Under the pieces are notes generated by a model, which worked only from the letters and a program-made list of their open reading frames with translations, had not been told where the DNA came from and did no database searches. DNA of 5,856 bases from an uncultured Pseudomonadaceae bacterium (lineage in GTDB: Bacteria; Pseudomonadota; Gammaproteobacteria; Pseudomonadales; Pseudomonadaceae), in contig CANRHT010000116.1 of NCBI GenBank assembly GCA_947630465.1, forward strand, positions 1 to 5,856. Reading direction: 5' to 3'. Both the position numbers and the translations under genes were made by a program. Positions within the stretch are counted from its first letter, which is position 1. Every line of letters starts with the position of its first letter. Positions 1 through 5,792 of this stretch are shown piece after piece.

Positions 1-5
1 AAGGC

Positions 6-19
6 ACTTATTAATAAGT
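6..19. repeat. 14-bp perfect palindrome in the leftward leader
   Basis: The sequence ACTTATTAATAAGT is a perfect 14-bp palindrome with no spacer. It lies about 60 bases downstream of the predicted start of the leftward transcript, so it would be in the 5' leader of the presumed sdhC message or in an operator. It could bind a dimeric protein. AT-rich palindromes also arise by chance, and no regulator is recognised. Confidence 0.4.
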
Positions 20-52
20 ACCCGTCACCATCGGAGTGACGACCGTCAGCAT
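11..52 (-). other. Possible 13-residue leader peptide (speculative)
   Basis: On the minus strand an ATG at 52-50 opens a 13-codon frame reading MLTVVTPMVTGTY and ending in TAA at 13-11. An AGAGG ribosome-binding-like sequence lies about 11 bases upstream, and the predicted start of the leftward transcript (about position 77) is only some 25 bases upstream. Four of the 13 residues are threonine and three are valine. The frame overlaps the 23-41 inverted repeat. This geometry resembles a transcription-attenuation leader, but such short frames are common by chance and no downstream gene is visible. Confidence 0.15.
23..41. repeat. Hairpin-forming inverted repeat CGTCAC/GTGACG
   Basis: CGTCAC (23-28) and GTGACG (36-41) are perfect 6-bp arms around a 7-base loop. 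The repeat lies in the predicted leftward leader RNA. No T-run follows on the minus strand, so it is not an intrinsic terminator as it stands. Confidence 0.4.
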
Positions 53-83
53 ATTGGCAAAAGCCTCTGCCGGTCAGCAACCG

Positions 84-113
84 AGTATAGTGCAAAAGTC
101 TCAGCAATGACAA
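84..113 (-). promoter_or_regulatory. Leftward sigma70-type promoter (probably sdhC)
   Basis: Read on the minus strand, TTGTCA (113-108) matches the -35 consensus at 5 of 6 positions. TATACT (89-84) matches the -10 consensus at 5 of 6, and the spacer is 18 bases. Transcription would start near position 77 and run left out of the window. The divergent sdhC next to gltA in Pseudomonas is the likely target; this is inference because the gene itself lies outside. Confidence 0.55.
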
Positions 114-237
114 CGCAAATGCATTCGCCTAAATGCGCATTGCCCCGCTTTGACATTTCGCGTAAATATCTATACGTGAAGCTTTAGACCGAGATATTTA
201 TTCCTTTAAACAGTTATACTGCTAAGCTCAGTACAAA

Positions 238-265
238 TTGACATTAGCTCTTATCTCACTATTAT
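238..265 (+). promoter_or_regulatory. gltA sigma70 promoter
   Basis: TTGACA at 238-243 is a perfect -35 hexamer. TATTAT at 260-265 matches the -10 consensus at 5 of 6 positions, with a 16-base spacer. An overlapping alternative -10 is TATATT at 263-268, with a 19-base spacer. The predicted start is near 272, giving a 5' leader of about 50 bases before the gltA ATG. This fits strong expression of a TCA-cycle gene. Confidence 0.65.
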
Positions 266-267
266 AT

Positions 268-280
268 TGCAGGCCCTGCA
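268..280. repeat. 13-bp inverted repeat at the predicted gltA transcription start
   Basis: TGCAGG (268-273) and CCTGCA (275-280) are perfect arms around one base. The repeat sits directly on the predicted +1 of the gltA promoter. It could be an operator that blocks initiation, or give a small 5'-end hairpin in the mRNA (5-bp stem, 3-base loop). No known regulator is recognised. Confidence 0.4.
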
Positions 281-321
281 TGGGGGGCTGTGATGATTTT
301 AAGCATAACTAGGAGGCCACA

Positions 322-1605
322 ATGGCTGACAAAAAAGCGCAGTTAATCATCGAGGGCAAAGCCCCCGTAGAACTGCCTATTCTAACTGGTACAATTGGTC
401 CTGATGTTGTTGACGTTCGCAACTTAATTGCTAACGACCTTTTTACGTATGACCCAGGTTTTATGTCGACTGCGGCATGTGAATCCAAAATCACTTATAT
501 CGATGGTGATAAAGGTATTCTGTTACACCGCGGCTACCCAATTGAGCAGCTTGCAGCCAAGTCAGACTACTTAGAAACATGCTACTTGTTACTGCACGGT
601 GAACTCCCTACCGCCGATCAAAAGAAAGAATTCGTAGACACCATCAGCAAACACACTATGGTGAACGAGCAATTAAAATCATTCTTAAATGGTTTCCGTC
701 GTGACGCGCACCCAATGGCAATCATGTGCGGTATCGTTGGCGCATTGTCGGCTTTCTACCACGACTCTTTGGATAACAACAATCCAAAGCACCGTGAAAT
801 CTCTGCGCACCGTTTAATTGCTAAAATGCCAACGATTGCAGCAATGGCATTTAAATACTCGATCGGCCAACCCATCATGTATCCTCGCAACGACCTCTGC
901 TATGCAGAGAACTTCTTGCACATGATGTTTAACACGCCAGCTGGCTGCAAGCGTTTCAGCCCGGCCCTGATCAAGGCCATGGATCGCATCTTTATTCTGC
1001 ATGCTGACCACGAACAAAATGCTTCTACATCAACCGTACGCCTAGCCGGCTCAACCGGCGCAAACCCATTTGCATGTATCGCGTCTGGTATTGCAGCGCT
1101 ATGGGGTCCTGCACACGGCGGCGCAAACGAAGCTGTGTTGACCATGCTTGATGAAATCGGCGACGCATCAAACATTGAAAAGTACATTGCTAAAGCGAAA
1201 GACAAAGATGACCCATTCAAACTGATGGGCTTTGGTCACCGTGTTTACAAAAACTTTGACCCACGCGCACAAGTGATGAAGCAGACCTGTGATGAGGTTC
1301 TAGCAGAACTTGGCGTTAACGATCCTAAGCTTGATTTAGCCATGAAGCTTGAAGAGTACGCTCTAAACGATCCGTACTTCAAAGAGCGCAACCTCTATCC
1401 AAACGTTGACTTCTACTCAGGTATCATCCTGAAAGCAATCGGCATCCCAACCAGCATGTTTACTGTGATTTTTGCTATGTCACGTACTGTTGGCTGGATC
1501 TCACACTGGACCGAGATGCTTTCAAGCCCGTACAAAATCAGCCGCCCACGTCAGCTGTATACCGGCTACGACAAGCGCGACTACGAGTCACTGGATAAGC
1601 GTTAA
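322..1605 (+). CDS. gltA: Citrate synthase, type II (hexameric, GltA)
   Basis: Cytoplasmic enzyme that condenses oxaloacetate and acetyl-CoA to citrate and CoA, the entry step of the TCA cycle. The 427 residues equal the E. coli GltA length. The catalytic triad is present: H265 in [10 protein letters not shown]306 in GFGHRVYK and D363 in YPNVDFYSG, one higher than E. coli numbering because the initiator Met is counted. The [14 protein letters not shown] block (227-240) is intact. The N-terminal extension of about 45 residues is typical of the NADH-sensitive type II enzymes of Gram-negative bacteria. The position equivalent to E. coli Cys206, a residue linked to NADH inhibition, is Ala207 here, with a Cys two residues later. 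The start is fixed by a full AGGAGG at 311-316, five bases before the ATG. Its own promoter lies upstream and a hairpin terminator follows, so it is probably transcribed alone. Confidence 0.98.
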   Translation: MADKKAQLIIEGKAPVELPILTGTIGPDVVDVRNLIANDLFTYDPGFMSTAACESKITYIDGDKGILLHRGYPIEQLAAKSDYLETCYLLLHGELPTADQKKEFVDTISKHTMVNEQLKSFLNGFRRDAHPMAIMCGIVGALSAFYHDSLDNNNPKHREISAHRLIAKMPTIAAMAFKYSIGQPIMYPRNDLCYAENFLHMMFNTPAGCKRFSPALIKAMDRIFILHADHEQNASTSTVRLAGSTGANPFACIASGIAALWGPAHGGANEAVLTMLDEIGDASNIEKYIAKAKDKDDPFKLMGFGHRVYKNFDPRAQVMKQTCDEVLAELGVNDPKLDLAMKLEEYALNDPYFKERNLYPNVDFYSGIILKAIGIPTSMFTVIFAMSRTVGWISHWTEMLSSPYKISRPRQLYTGYDKRDYESLDKR

Positions 1606-1621
1606 TGTTTATTTAGATGAC

Positions 1622-1653
1622 AAAAAGGCTGCCCAGCAATGTGCAGCCTTTTT
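1622..1653. terminator. Bidirectional Rho-independent terminator between gltA and the minus-strand pair
   Basis: An 11-bp perfect stem pairs AAAAAGGCTGC (1622-1632) with GCAGCCTTTTT (1643-1653) across a 10-base loop, and the T-run continues to 1654. The GC-rich core GGCTGC is flanked by A-run and T-run, so the structure can stop transcripts from both sides. It lies 16 bases after the gltA stop and 33 bases beyond the stop of the convergent YkgJ-family gene. Confidence 0.9.
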
Positions 1654-1686
1654 TAATGCCTAAAATAAAGCTCAGACAACCCGCTC

Positions 1687-1938
1687 TTACGCCGTAGCAC
1701 CCTCCAGCCAACCAATCAGCCGAATAGCATCAGCTTGCGTTGCACCGCACACGCTAAGTTCTGCCTGGAACGCACCGCAAAAATCCGGCCGCTGCGGCAA
1801 GCCGAATAATTGACATAAATTATCCTCACTTAAATTCAAACAACGCTCTCCTGCTTTTTTACCTTGCGGCATATTTGGCATGGGCGTGTGAATCGACGGC
1901 GCGATACAACAGGCGCCACAACCCATCCGACATTCCAT
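1687..1938 (-). CDS. YkgJ-family cysteine-cluster protein
   Basis: A small 83-residue soluble protein of the YkgJ / UPF0153 family, annotated as putative zinc- or iron-chelating. It has eight cysteines, at residues 3, 7, 10, 11, 33, 42, 54 and 64. They fall in the family pattern: an N-terminal CRMGCGACC block, then ERC, LCQLFG and RPDFCGAF. The IHTPMPNMPQGKKAG stretch is also typical of the short members. There is no signal peptide or membrane segment. The start at 1938 is supported by GAGGG at 1953-1949, about 10 bases upstream. The gene follows the dehydrogenase-family gene on the same strand after 52 bases with no visible terminator, so they are probably co-transcribed, and transcription ends at the 1622-1653 hairpin. 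Metal binding is inferred from the cysteines, and the cellular role of this family is not established. Confidence 0.88.
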   Translation of the reverse strand: MECRMGCGACCIAPSIHTPMPNMPQGKKAGERCLNLSEDNLCQLFGLPQRPDFCGAFQAELSVCGATQADAIRLIGWLEGATA

Positions 1939-1990
1939 TAGCGCAACACCCTCATATTAATCCGCACAGTCATTCTCATTCATTCAACCT

Positions 1991-2863
1991 TTATGATTTT
2001 GTCTTCAAGCGTGTAATTAAACTTGAGGTATCCCAACGCGCGCCACCCTGAGCTTCAATATCAGCATAAAACTGATCCACCAGCGCGGTCACAGGCAGCG
2101 TGGCACCATTGCGCCGCGCTTCCTCAAAAACAATGGCAAAGTCCTTACGCATCCACTCCACCGCAAAACCAAAATCAAACTCTCCCGCCAGCATTGTTTG
2201 ATGACGATTATCCAGCTGCCAAGACTGCGCAGCACCCTGACTGATCACCTGCATCGCCGCCTGCGCATCCAACCCGGACTGCTGAGCAAAATGCAATGCT
2301 TCCGCCAAAGACTGCAACAACCCTCCCACACAAATCTGATTCACCATCTTAGTGAGCTGACCGCTACCCACAGCTCCCATTAAGCGCTGCATACGCGCAT
2401 AACACTGCATGATTGGCGCCGCACGCTCATACACACTCGGCTCACCCCCCACCATAATAGTCAGCGCGCCCTGTTGCGCACCCAACTGCCCACCGGAAAC
2501 AGGTGCATCCAGAAAAGAAAAACCACCCTGCACAGCTCCACTCGCCAACTGCCGAGCGACTTGTGCCGATGCCGTTGTATGATCAATAAACACGCTACCC
2601 GTAGGCATTGCGGCAAAAGCACCATCAACCCCCAAAGTCACTGCACGCAGATCTTCATCATTACCAACACAGCACATGACAAACTCAGCTGAGCGCACCG
2701 CCTCTGCCGGAGTCTGCGCAAGAGCACCTGAATACTCATCAACCCAGCACTGCGCAGTTGCAACAGTACGGTTATATACAGTTACAGCGTGACCATTACG
2801 CGCCAAATGCCCCGCCATCGGATAGCCCATAGCACCCAGACCAATAAATGCAACTTGCGCCAT
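1991..2863 (-). CDS. NAD(P)-dependent beta-hydroxyacid dehydrogenase-family oxidoreductase
   Basis: A 290-residue cytoplasmic oxidoreductase of the 3-hydroxyisobutyrate dehydrogenase / tartronate semialdehyde reductase (GarR) family. The Rossmann motif GLGAMG is at residues 8-13. N31-R32-T33 at the end of the second strand suggests a preference for NADPH, as in glyoxylate/succinic-semialdehyde reductase-like members. The substrate-binding motif DAPVSGG is at 119-125. The catalytic helix motif GAVGSGQLTKMVNQ (163-176) carries the general acid/base K172 and N175, and K240-D241 match the conserved C-terminal KD pair. Residues from about 165 form the all-helical C-terminal domain. Start ATG at 2863 is preceded by GGGGGTG at 2874-2868. 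The substrate cannot be assigned from sequence: no glycerate, garland or valine-degradation genes are adjacent. It is probably the first gene of a two-gene unit with the YkgJ-family gene. Confidence 0.92.
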   Translation of the reverse strand: MAQVAFIGLGAMGYPMAGHLARNGHAVTVYNRTVATAQCWVDEYSGALAQTPAEAVRSAEFVMCCVGNDEDLRAVTLGVDGAFAAMPTGSVFIDHTTASAQVARQLASGAVQGGFSFLDAPVSGGQLGAQQGALTIMVGGEPSVYERAAPIMQCYARMQRLMGAVGSGQLTKMVNQICVGGLLQSLAEALHFAQQSGLDAQAAMQVISQGAAQSWQLDNRHQTMLAGEFDFGFAVEWMRKDFAIVFEEARRNGATLPVTALVDQFYADIEAQGGARWDTSSLITRLKTKS

Positions 2864-2925
2864 ACCTCACCCCCTATCCAATCTAGACATACAGCCACGC
2901 GCAACGCGCATAAAAGCTCTGTACC

Positions 2926-2934
2926 TTTATACCA
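2926..2934 (-). promoter_or_regulatory. Possible extended -10 promoter for the dehydrogenase-family gene
   Basis: On the minus strand TGGTATAAA (2934-2926) fits an extended -10 element: TG, one base, then TATAAA, which is 5 of 6 to consensus. It lies about 63 bases upstream of the start codon. There is no good -35 hexamer at normal spacing, which extended -10 promoters can tolerate. Confidence 0.35.
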
Positions 2935-2959
2935 GCACTGCAGCCACTACTATTAAGCC

Positions 2960-2988
2960 GTGACGCTTTTAACACACACAGCTATGCT
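2960..2988 (+). promoter_or_regulatory. Possible ppnP promoter
   Basis: GTGACG (2960-2965) and TATGCT (2983-2988) each match the sigma70 hexamers at 4 of 6 positions with an ideal 17-base spacer. Transcription would start near 2995, about 27 bases before the ppnP ATG. The 158-bp spacer between divergent genes must hold both promoters, which makes a modest match more credible. Confidence 0.35.
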
Positions 2989-3021
2989 AGCCACCTTTTT
3001 CACTTACGAGGTTGCACCACC

Positions 3022-3303
3022 ATGCTGAACGTTAACGAATATTTTAACAGCACCGTCAAATCCATCAGTTTCACTTCAGCAACAGGCCCAGCAAGCGTTG
3101 GTGTTATGAGCGCAGGTGAATACACTTTTAGTACTGCAAGCGCAGAAATCATGCATATTATCAGCGGCAACGCCGAGGTAAAACTAAGCGATAGCAGTGC
3201 GTGGCAAACCGTTAGCGCTGGCGAACATTTTAATGTGGCTGCCAACAGTAGCTTTGTAATCAAACTCACAGGCGATACTGCTTACTTATGTGAGTACATC
3301 TAA
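3022..3303 (+). CDS. ppnP: Pyrimidine/purine nucleoside phosphorylase PpnP
   Basis: A 93-residue single-domain cupin-like protein, close in length and sequence to E. coli PpnP (formerly YaiE, DUF1255). The family catalyses phosphorolysis of diverse nucleosides to free base and ribose-1-phosphate, serving cytoplasmic nucleoside salvage. Recognisable family blocks are NEYF (5-8), ASVGVM (24-29), GEYTFST (32-38), the ISG turn (47-49), W61, AGEHFNV (66-72) and YLCEY (88-92). The start is supported by GAGG at 3008-3011, ten bases upstream of the ATG. It is a lone plus-strand gene between minus-strand neighbours. Its TAA (3301-3303) overlaps the TAG of the convergent hydrolase by three bases, so there is no space for a terminator between them. 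Confidence 0.95.
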   Translation: MLNVNEYFNSTVKSISFTSATGPASVGVMSAGEYTFSTASAEIMHIISGNAEVKLSDSSAWQTVSAGEHFNVAANSSFVIKLTGDTAYLCEYI

Positions 3304-3938
3304 CAGGGCGCTTTAGATAAGCACTGCTTAATAAAATCGACCGCGCAGTGCGCCGCCTGCAACACATACTCATCTTGAGTACGGCCTGATCGCTTTAGCG
3401 GTTTTAAATCATGATCCGCCAGCGCCATCCATTCGATTTGAATCGATGGCGCTAACAGGTAATGCTGCACCTCTTCTTGACGACCGAGCGCATCACGCTC
3501 ACCTTGCACAATAAGAGTCGGCGTTTGCAAATCCAGCAAATGCTCAGTGCGTGGCTTCTCAGGTTTTCTGGCCGGATAAAAAGGATAGCCAAAACAGACC
3601 AGCGCACAAGGCTTTAATTCATCGGCCAACATGCTCGCCATACGCCCACCCATTGACTTGCCAGCCAGCACAATTGGGCCAGCGACTTTTTGTCGCACCT
3701 CTTGATAAACCCGCCGCCATTCGTGATGCAGCACCGCTGTTTTATTAGGCGGCCTACGCACAGCATCCAAACGCCGCTGTTGCATATAAGGAAACTCAAA
3801 ACGCACCACACTAACACCTAGCTCAAGCAAGCACTGGGTCAAACTGGACATAAACTCACTGTCCATCGGCGCTCCAGCCCCGTGTGCAAGTATCATGGTG
3901 CAAAATGGTTCGCGCGCCTGCATAGATAAGACACTCAT
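3300..3938 (-). CDS. Alpha/beta hydrolase, KANL3/Tex30-like family
   Basis: A 212-residue putative serine hydrolase with a compact alpha/beta fold. The opening [11 protein letters not shown] (19-29) is the oxyanion-loop signature of the Tex30/KANL3-like bacterial family. The nucleophile elbow is GKSMGG with S95, the likely acid is D149 in VQGERDALG, and the likely base is H176 in [16 protein letters not shown] (48-57) and FGYPFYP (116-122) are also family-typical. There is no signal peptide or lipobox, so it is probably cytoplasmic. The start at 3938 is supported by GAGGAA (3949-3944), about five bases upstream. The substrate is unknown; members are annotated only as hydrolases or predicted dienelactone-hydrolase-like. 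It is transcribed alone and converges on ppnP with overlapping stop codons. Confidence 0.9.
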   Translation of the reverse strand: MSVLSMQAREPFCTMILAHGAGAPMDSEFMSSLTQCLLELGVSVVRFEFPYMQQRRLDAVRRPPNKTAVLHHEWRRVYQEVRQKVAGPIVLAGKSMGGRMASMLADELKPCALVCFGYPFYPARKPEKPRTEHLLDLQTPTLIVQGERDALGRQEEVQHYLLAPSIQIEWMALADHDLKPLKRSGRTQDEYVLQAAHCAVDFIKQCLSKAPC

Positions 3939-4173
3939 TAACTTTCCTCAACACCTCAAAACCGCACAACAGCTGTAATTTAAGCCGGCTACTTTGCCAA
4001 CGCCAAACACAGCTGCAAACAGCCTCCAGTTAGAAATTATCAGCCACGGACTCTGCAAAAAAATACAAAAAAACTACACCCCTCACCCAGAACGTAGCAT
4101 TAGTGTTATTTCTGCAGCGTTCTACGCTAAGATAGCAGCCTCATTTGTAAGCTAATGGTAAAGCACCAACAAA

Positions 4174-4189
4174 ACATAGGTACTTATGT
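4174..4189. repeat. 16-bp imperfect palindrome upstream of ccoN
   Basis: ACATAGGTACTTATGT is an inverted repeat with seven of eight base pairs matching and a central GTAC. It lies directly left of the larger palindrome at 4193-4217, with centres about 23 bases apart, close to two helical turns. It may be part of an operator array; no regulator is recognised. Confidence 0.4.
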
Positions 4190-4192
4190 ACA

Positions 4193-4217
4193 TTATTTAG
4201 AGTGACACTCTAAGTAA
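4193..4217. repeat. 25-bp inverted repeat upstream of ccoN, likely operator
   Basis: The left arm TTATTTAGAGTG (4193-4204) and right arm CACTCTAAGTAA (4206-4217) flank a single central A. Eleven of twelve pairs match, and the exception is T opposite G. The inner eight pairs are perfect. A one-base spacer is poor for an RNA hairpin and more typical of a dimeric DNA-binding protein site. It does not match the Anr/FNR, CRP or Fur consensus. Confidence 0.55.
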
Positions 4218-4254
4218 ATATTGATTTGCAGCAGCTTTTACTCATTGCTCAGTC

Positions 4255-4267
4255 ACGTCAATGACGT
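4255..4267. repeat. 13-bp perfect inverted repeat ACGTCA-A-TGACGT
   Basis: Perfect 6-bp arms flank one central base. The centre (4261) is about 62 bases upstream of the predicted ccoN start near 4323, a position commonly used by class I activators. This positional argument rests on a predicted start site. It is not an Anr/FNR site. Confidence 0.45.
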
Positions 4268-4290
4268 ACTGATTGCAATGGCAAATTGCT

Positions 4291-4316
4291 TTGACCATAC
4301 TTACAGGTGATTTAAT
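4291..4316 (+). promoter_or_regulatory. Probable ccoN promoter (extended -10)
   Basis: TGATTTAAT at 4308-4316 is an extended -10 element: TG, one base, then TTTAAT, 5 of 6 to consensus. TTGACC (4291-4296) resembles a -35 hexamer, but the spacer is only 14 bases, so it may not be used. Transcription would start near 4323, leaving a leader of about 27 bases before the ATG. Confidence 0.4.
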
Positions 4317-4349
4317 TCCGAAAAATCCATTACCCGTGGAAGTCTTAGC

Positions 4350-5792
4350 ATGAGCACAGCAATCCAAGAGAATGCTTATAACTACAAGGTTGTACGCCAG
4401 TTCGCCATCATGACGGTGGTCTGGGGTATCGTAGGTATGAGCCTTGGCGTACTAATTGCAGCCCAATTAGTATGGCCAGAACTGAACTTTAACCTCCCAT
4501 GGACCAGCTTCGGCAGGCTCCGCCCACTGCACACTAACGCGGTAATTTTTGCGTTTGGTGGTAGTGCACTGTTTGCGACGTCTTACTACGTCGTACAGCG
4601 TACTTCGCAAACCCGTCTATTTTCAGACACTTTAGCTGCATTTACCTTTTGGGGCTGGCAAGTAGTTATTCTACTCGCTGCGATTACACTCCCCCTCGGT
4701 TACACAACAACTAAAGAATACGCAGAATTAGAGTGGCCAATCGCTCTGTTACTGGGTGTTGTTTGGGTGGTGTATGCCATTGTGTTCTTTGGAACAATTG
4801 CCAAGCGTAAAACGTCACATATTTATGTGGGCAACTGGTTCTATGGTGCGTTCATTTTAGTAACCGCCATGCTGCACATTGTTAACCACATGTCGATTCC
4901 TGTGACTTGGTTCAAGTCCTACTCACTTTACTCTGGCGCCACTGACGCCATGGTGCAGTGGTGGTACGGACATAACGCCGTTGGTTTCTTCTTAACCACA
5001 GGCTTCCTAGGCATGATGTATTACTTCGTACCTAAGCAAGCAGGCCGTCCAATTTACTCGTATCGCTTGTCTATCGTGCACTTCTGGGCATTGATTACTT
5101 TGTACATCTGGGCAGGTCCTCACCACTTGCACTACACAGCGTTACCTGACTGGGCACAATCACTAGGTATGGCAATGTCCTTGATTCTACTGGCACCTTC
5201 ATGGGGCGGTATGATCAACGGTATGATGACCTTATCAGGCGCATGGCATAAGTTACGCAACGACCCAATCCTACGTTTCTTGGTTGTATCGTTAGCGTTC
5301 TACGGCATGTCAACCTTTGAAGGCCCAATGATGGCCATCAAAACTGTTAACGCCTTATCCCACTACACTGACTGGACTGTTGGTCACGTACACGCAGGTG
5401 CATTAGGTTGGGTTGCGATGGTCTCTATCGGTTCACTGTACCACTTGATCCCACGCCTATTTGGCCGTGAGCAAATGTACAGCGTTGCCTTGATCAACAC
5501 TCACTTTTGGTTAGCCACTGTTGGTACCGTACTGTACATCGCTTCAATGTGGGTCAACGGTATTATGCAAGGCCTGATGTGGCGTGCAATTAACCAAGAC
5601 GGCACTCTGACTTACTCATTCGTTGAGGCGTTAGAAGCAGGTCACTACGGTTACTTAGTACGTATGATTGGTGGTGCATTCTTCTTAATAGGTATGTTCT
5701 TCATGGCATACAACACATGGCGCACAGTACGTGCATCAGATACTGAAAAAGCCAATGCACACGCACGCTTTACTGTAGGAGAAGCGCACTAA
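4350..5792 (+). CDS. ccoN: cbb3-type cytochrome c oxidase subunit I (CcoN)
   Basis: Catalytic subunit of the proton-pumping, high-oxygen-affinity cbb3 oxidase in the inner membrane. It reduces O2 with electrons delivered by the haem-c subunits CcoO and CcoP. The 480 residues contain about twelve hydrophobic helices. Cofactor residues are all present, one higher than in Pseudomonas stutzeri CcoN: H61 and H348 (low-spin haem b), H346 (haem b3), H208, H258 and H259 (CuB), Y252 (the His-Tyr crosslink partner) and E324. The sequence resembles Pseudomonas CcoN1 through long stretches such as [13 protein letters not shown] and [20 protein letters not shown]. The ATG is preceded by a modest GGAAG (4338-4342), seven bases away. 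Its TAA overlaps the ccoO ATG by one base, the usual ccoNO(Q)P arrangement. The upstream region lacks a clean Anr box, as expected for a constitutively expressed ccoN1-like operon rather than an oxygen-repressed one. Confidence 0.98.
   Translation: MSTAIQENAYNYKVVRQFAIMTVVWGIVGMSLGVLIAAQLVWPELNFNLPWTSFGRLRPLHTNAVIFAFGGSALFATSYYVVQRTSQTRLFSDTLAAFTFWGWQVVILLAAITLPLGYTTTKEYAELEWPIALLLGVVWVVYAIVFFGTIAKRKTSHIYVGNWFYGAFILVTAMLHIVNHMSIPVTWFKSYSLYSGATDAMVQWWYGHNAVGFFLTTGFLGMMYYFVPKQAGRPIYSYRLSIVHFWALITLYIWAGPHHLHYTALPDWAQSLGMAMSLILLAPSWGGMINGMMTLSGAWHKLRNDPILRFLVVSLAFYGMSTFEGPMMAIKTVNALSHYTDWTVGHVHAGALGWVAMVSIGSLYHLIPRLFGREQMYSVALINTHFWLATVGTVLYIASMWVNGIMQGLMWRAINQDGTLTYSFVEALEAGHYGYLVRMIGGAFFLIGMFFMAYNTWRTVRASDTEKANAHARFTVGEAH

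Larger units (their letters stand above)
1..321. other. Intergenic region upstream of gltA with divergent promoters
   Basis: This 321-base stretch has no convincing gene on either strand. It contains a leftward promoter, a rightward gltA promoter and several short palindromes. In Pseudomonas the sdhCDAB operon is divergent from gltA, so the leftward promoter probably serves sdhC just beyond the window; this is inferred from family gene order, since no sdhC coding sequence is visible. A second possible rightward promoter has TTGACA at 150-155 and TATACG at 171-176, but its 15-base spacer is short. Small perfect palindromes AATGCATT (118-125) and AATGCGCATT (132-141) lie between the two promoters; they could be operators or chance. 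Confidence 0.7.
3939..4349. other. 411-bp intergenic region between the hydrolase gene and ccoN
   Basis: No open frame or RNA gene is convincing here. The left part should hold the leftward hydrolase promoter; a weak candidate on the minus strand is TTGGCG then TTAAAT at 17-base spacing around 3980-4010. The middle part (about 4058-4075) has two A-runs. An inverted repeat AGCGT/ACGCT lies at 4116-4128. The right half carries three clear inverted repeats and the probable ccoN promoter, listed separately. A canonical Anr/FNR box (TTGAT-N4-ATCAA) is absent; the nearest match is TTGATTTGCAGCAG at 4221-4234, with 8 of the 10 defined positions. Confidence 0.7.

Noticed and set aside
900..1220. 106-residue minus-strand open frame inside gltA
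   Set aside because: It lies wholly within the well-supported citrate synthase gene, is rich in Cys, Met and Ala without a recognisable domain, and has no sign of being a gene beyond being open.
2023..2692. Three plus-strand open frames opposite the dehydrogenase-family gene (2023-2244, 2198-2383, 2474-2692)
   Set aside because: They are rich in His, Gln, Pro and Thr as expected for antisense readings of an Ala/Gln-rich gene, and match no family I recognise.
2899..2909. GCGC-rich repeat in the divergent spacer as an operator or hairpin
   Set aside because: Only 4-bp self-complementary GCGC arms around a 3-base loop; too short to distinguish from chance.
3000..3269. 89-residue minus-strand frame opposite ppnP
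   Set aside because: Hydrophobic appearance comes from the antisense of ppnP; ppnP itself matches its family end to end.
3551..3817. Open frames on both strands inside the hydrolase gene (3551-3748 +, 3614-3817 -)
   Set aside because: Both overlap the hydrolase, which has an intact Ser-Asp-His arrangement; they are frame shadows.
4040..4100. T-runs on the minus strand (complement of the A-runs near 4058-4075) as a leftward terminator
   Set aside because: Only a 4-bp CTAC/GTAG stem with a long loop precedes the T-run, and there is no leftward gene upstream of it to terminate.
4273..4284. TTGC-N4-GCAA as an Anr/FNR box
   Set aside because: The distance between TTG and CAA is six bases rather than eight, so it does not fit TTGAT-N4-ATCAA. 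It arises from the overlapping small palindromes ATTGCAAT and GCAAATTGC.
4291..4304. TTGACCATACTTAC as an Anr/FNR box
   Set aside because: The second half-site CTTAC matches only two of five positions, so it is more likely a -35-like element.
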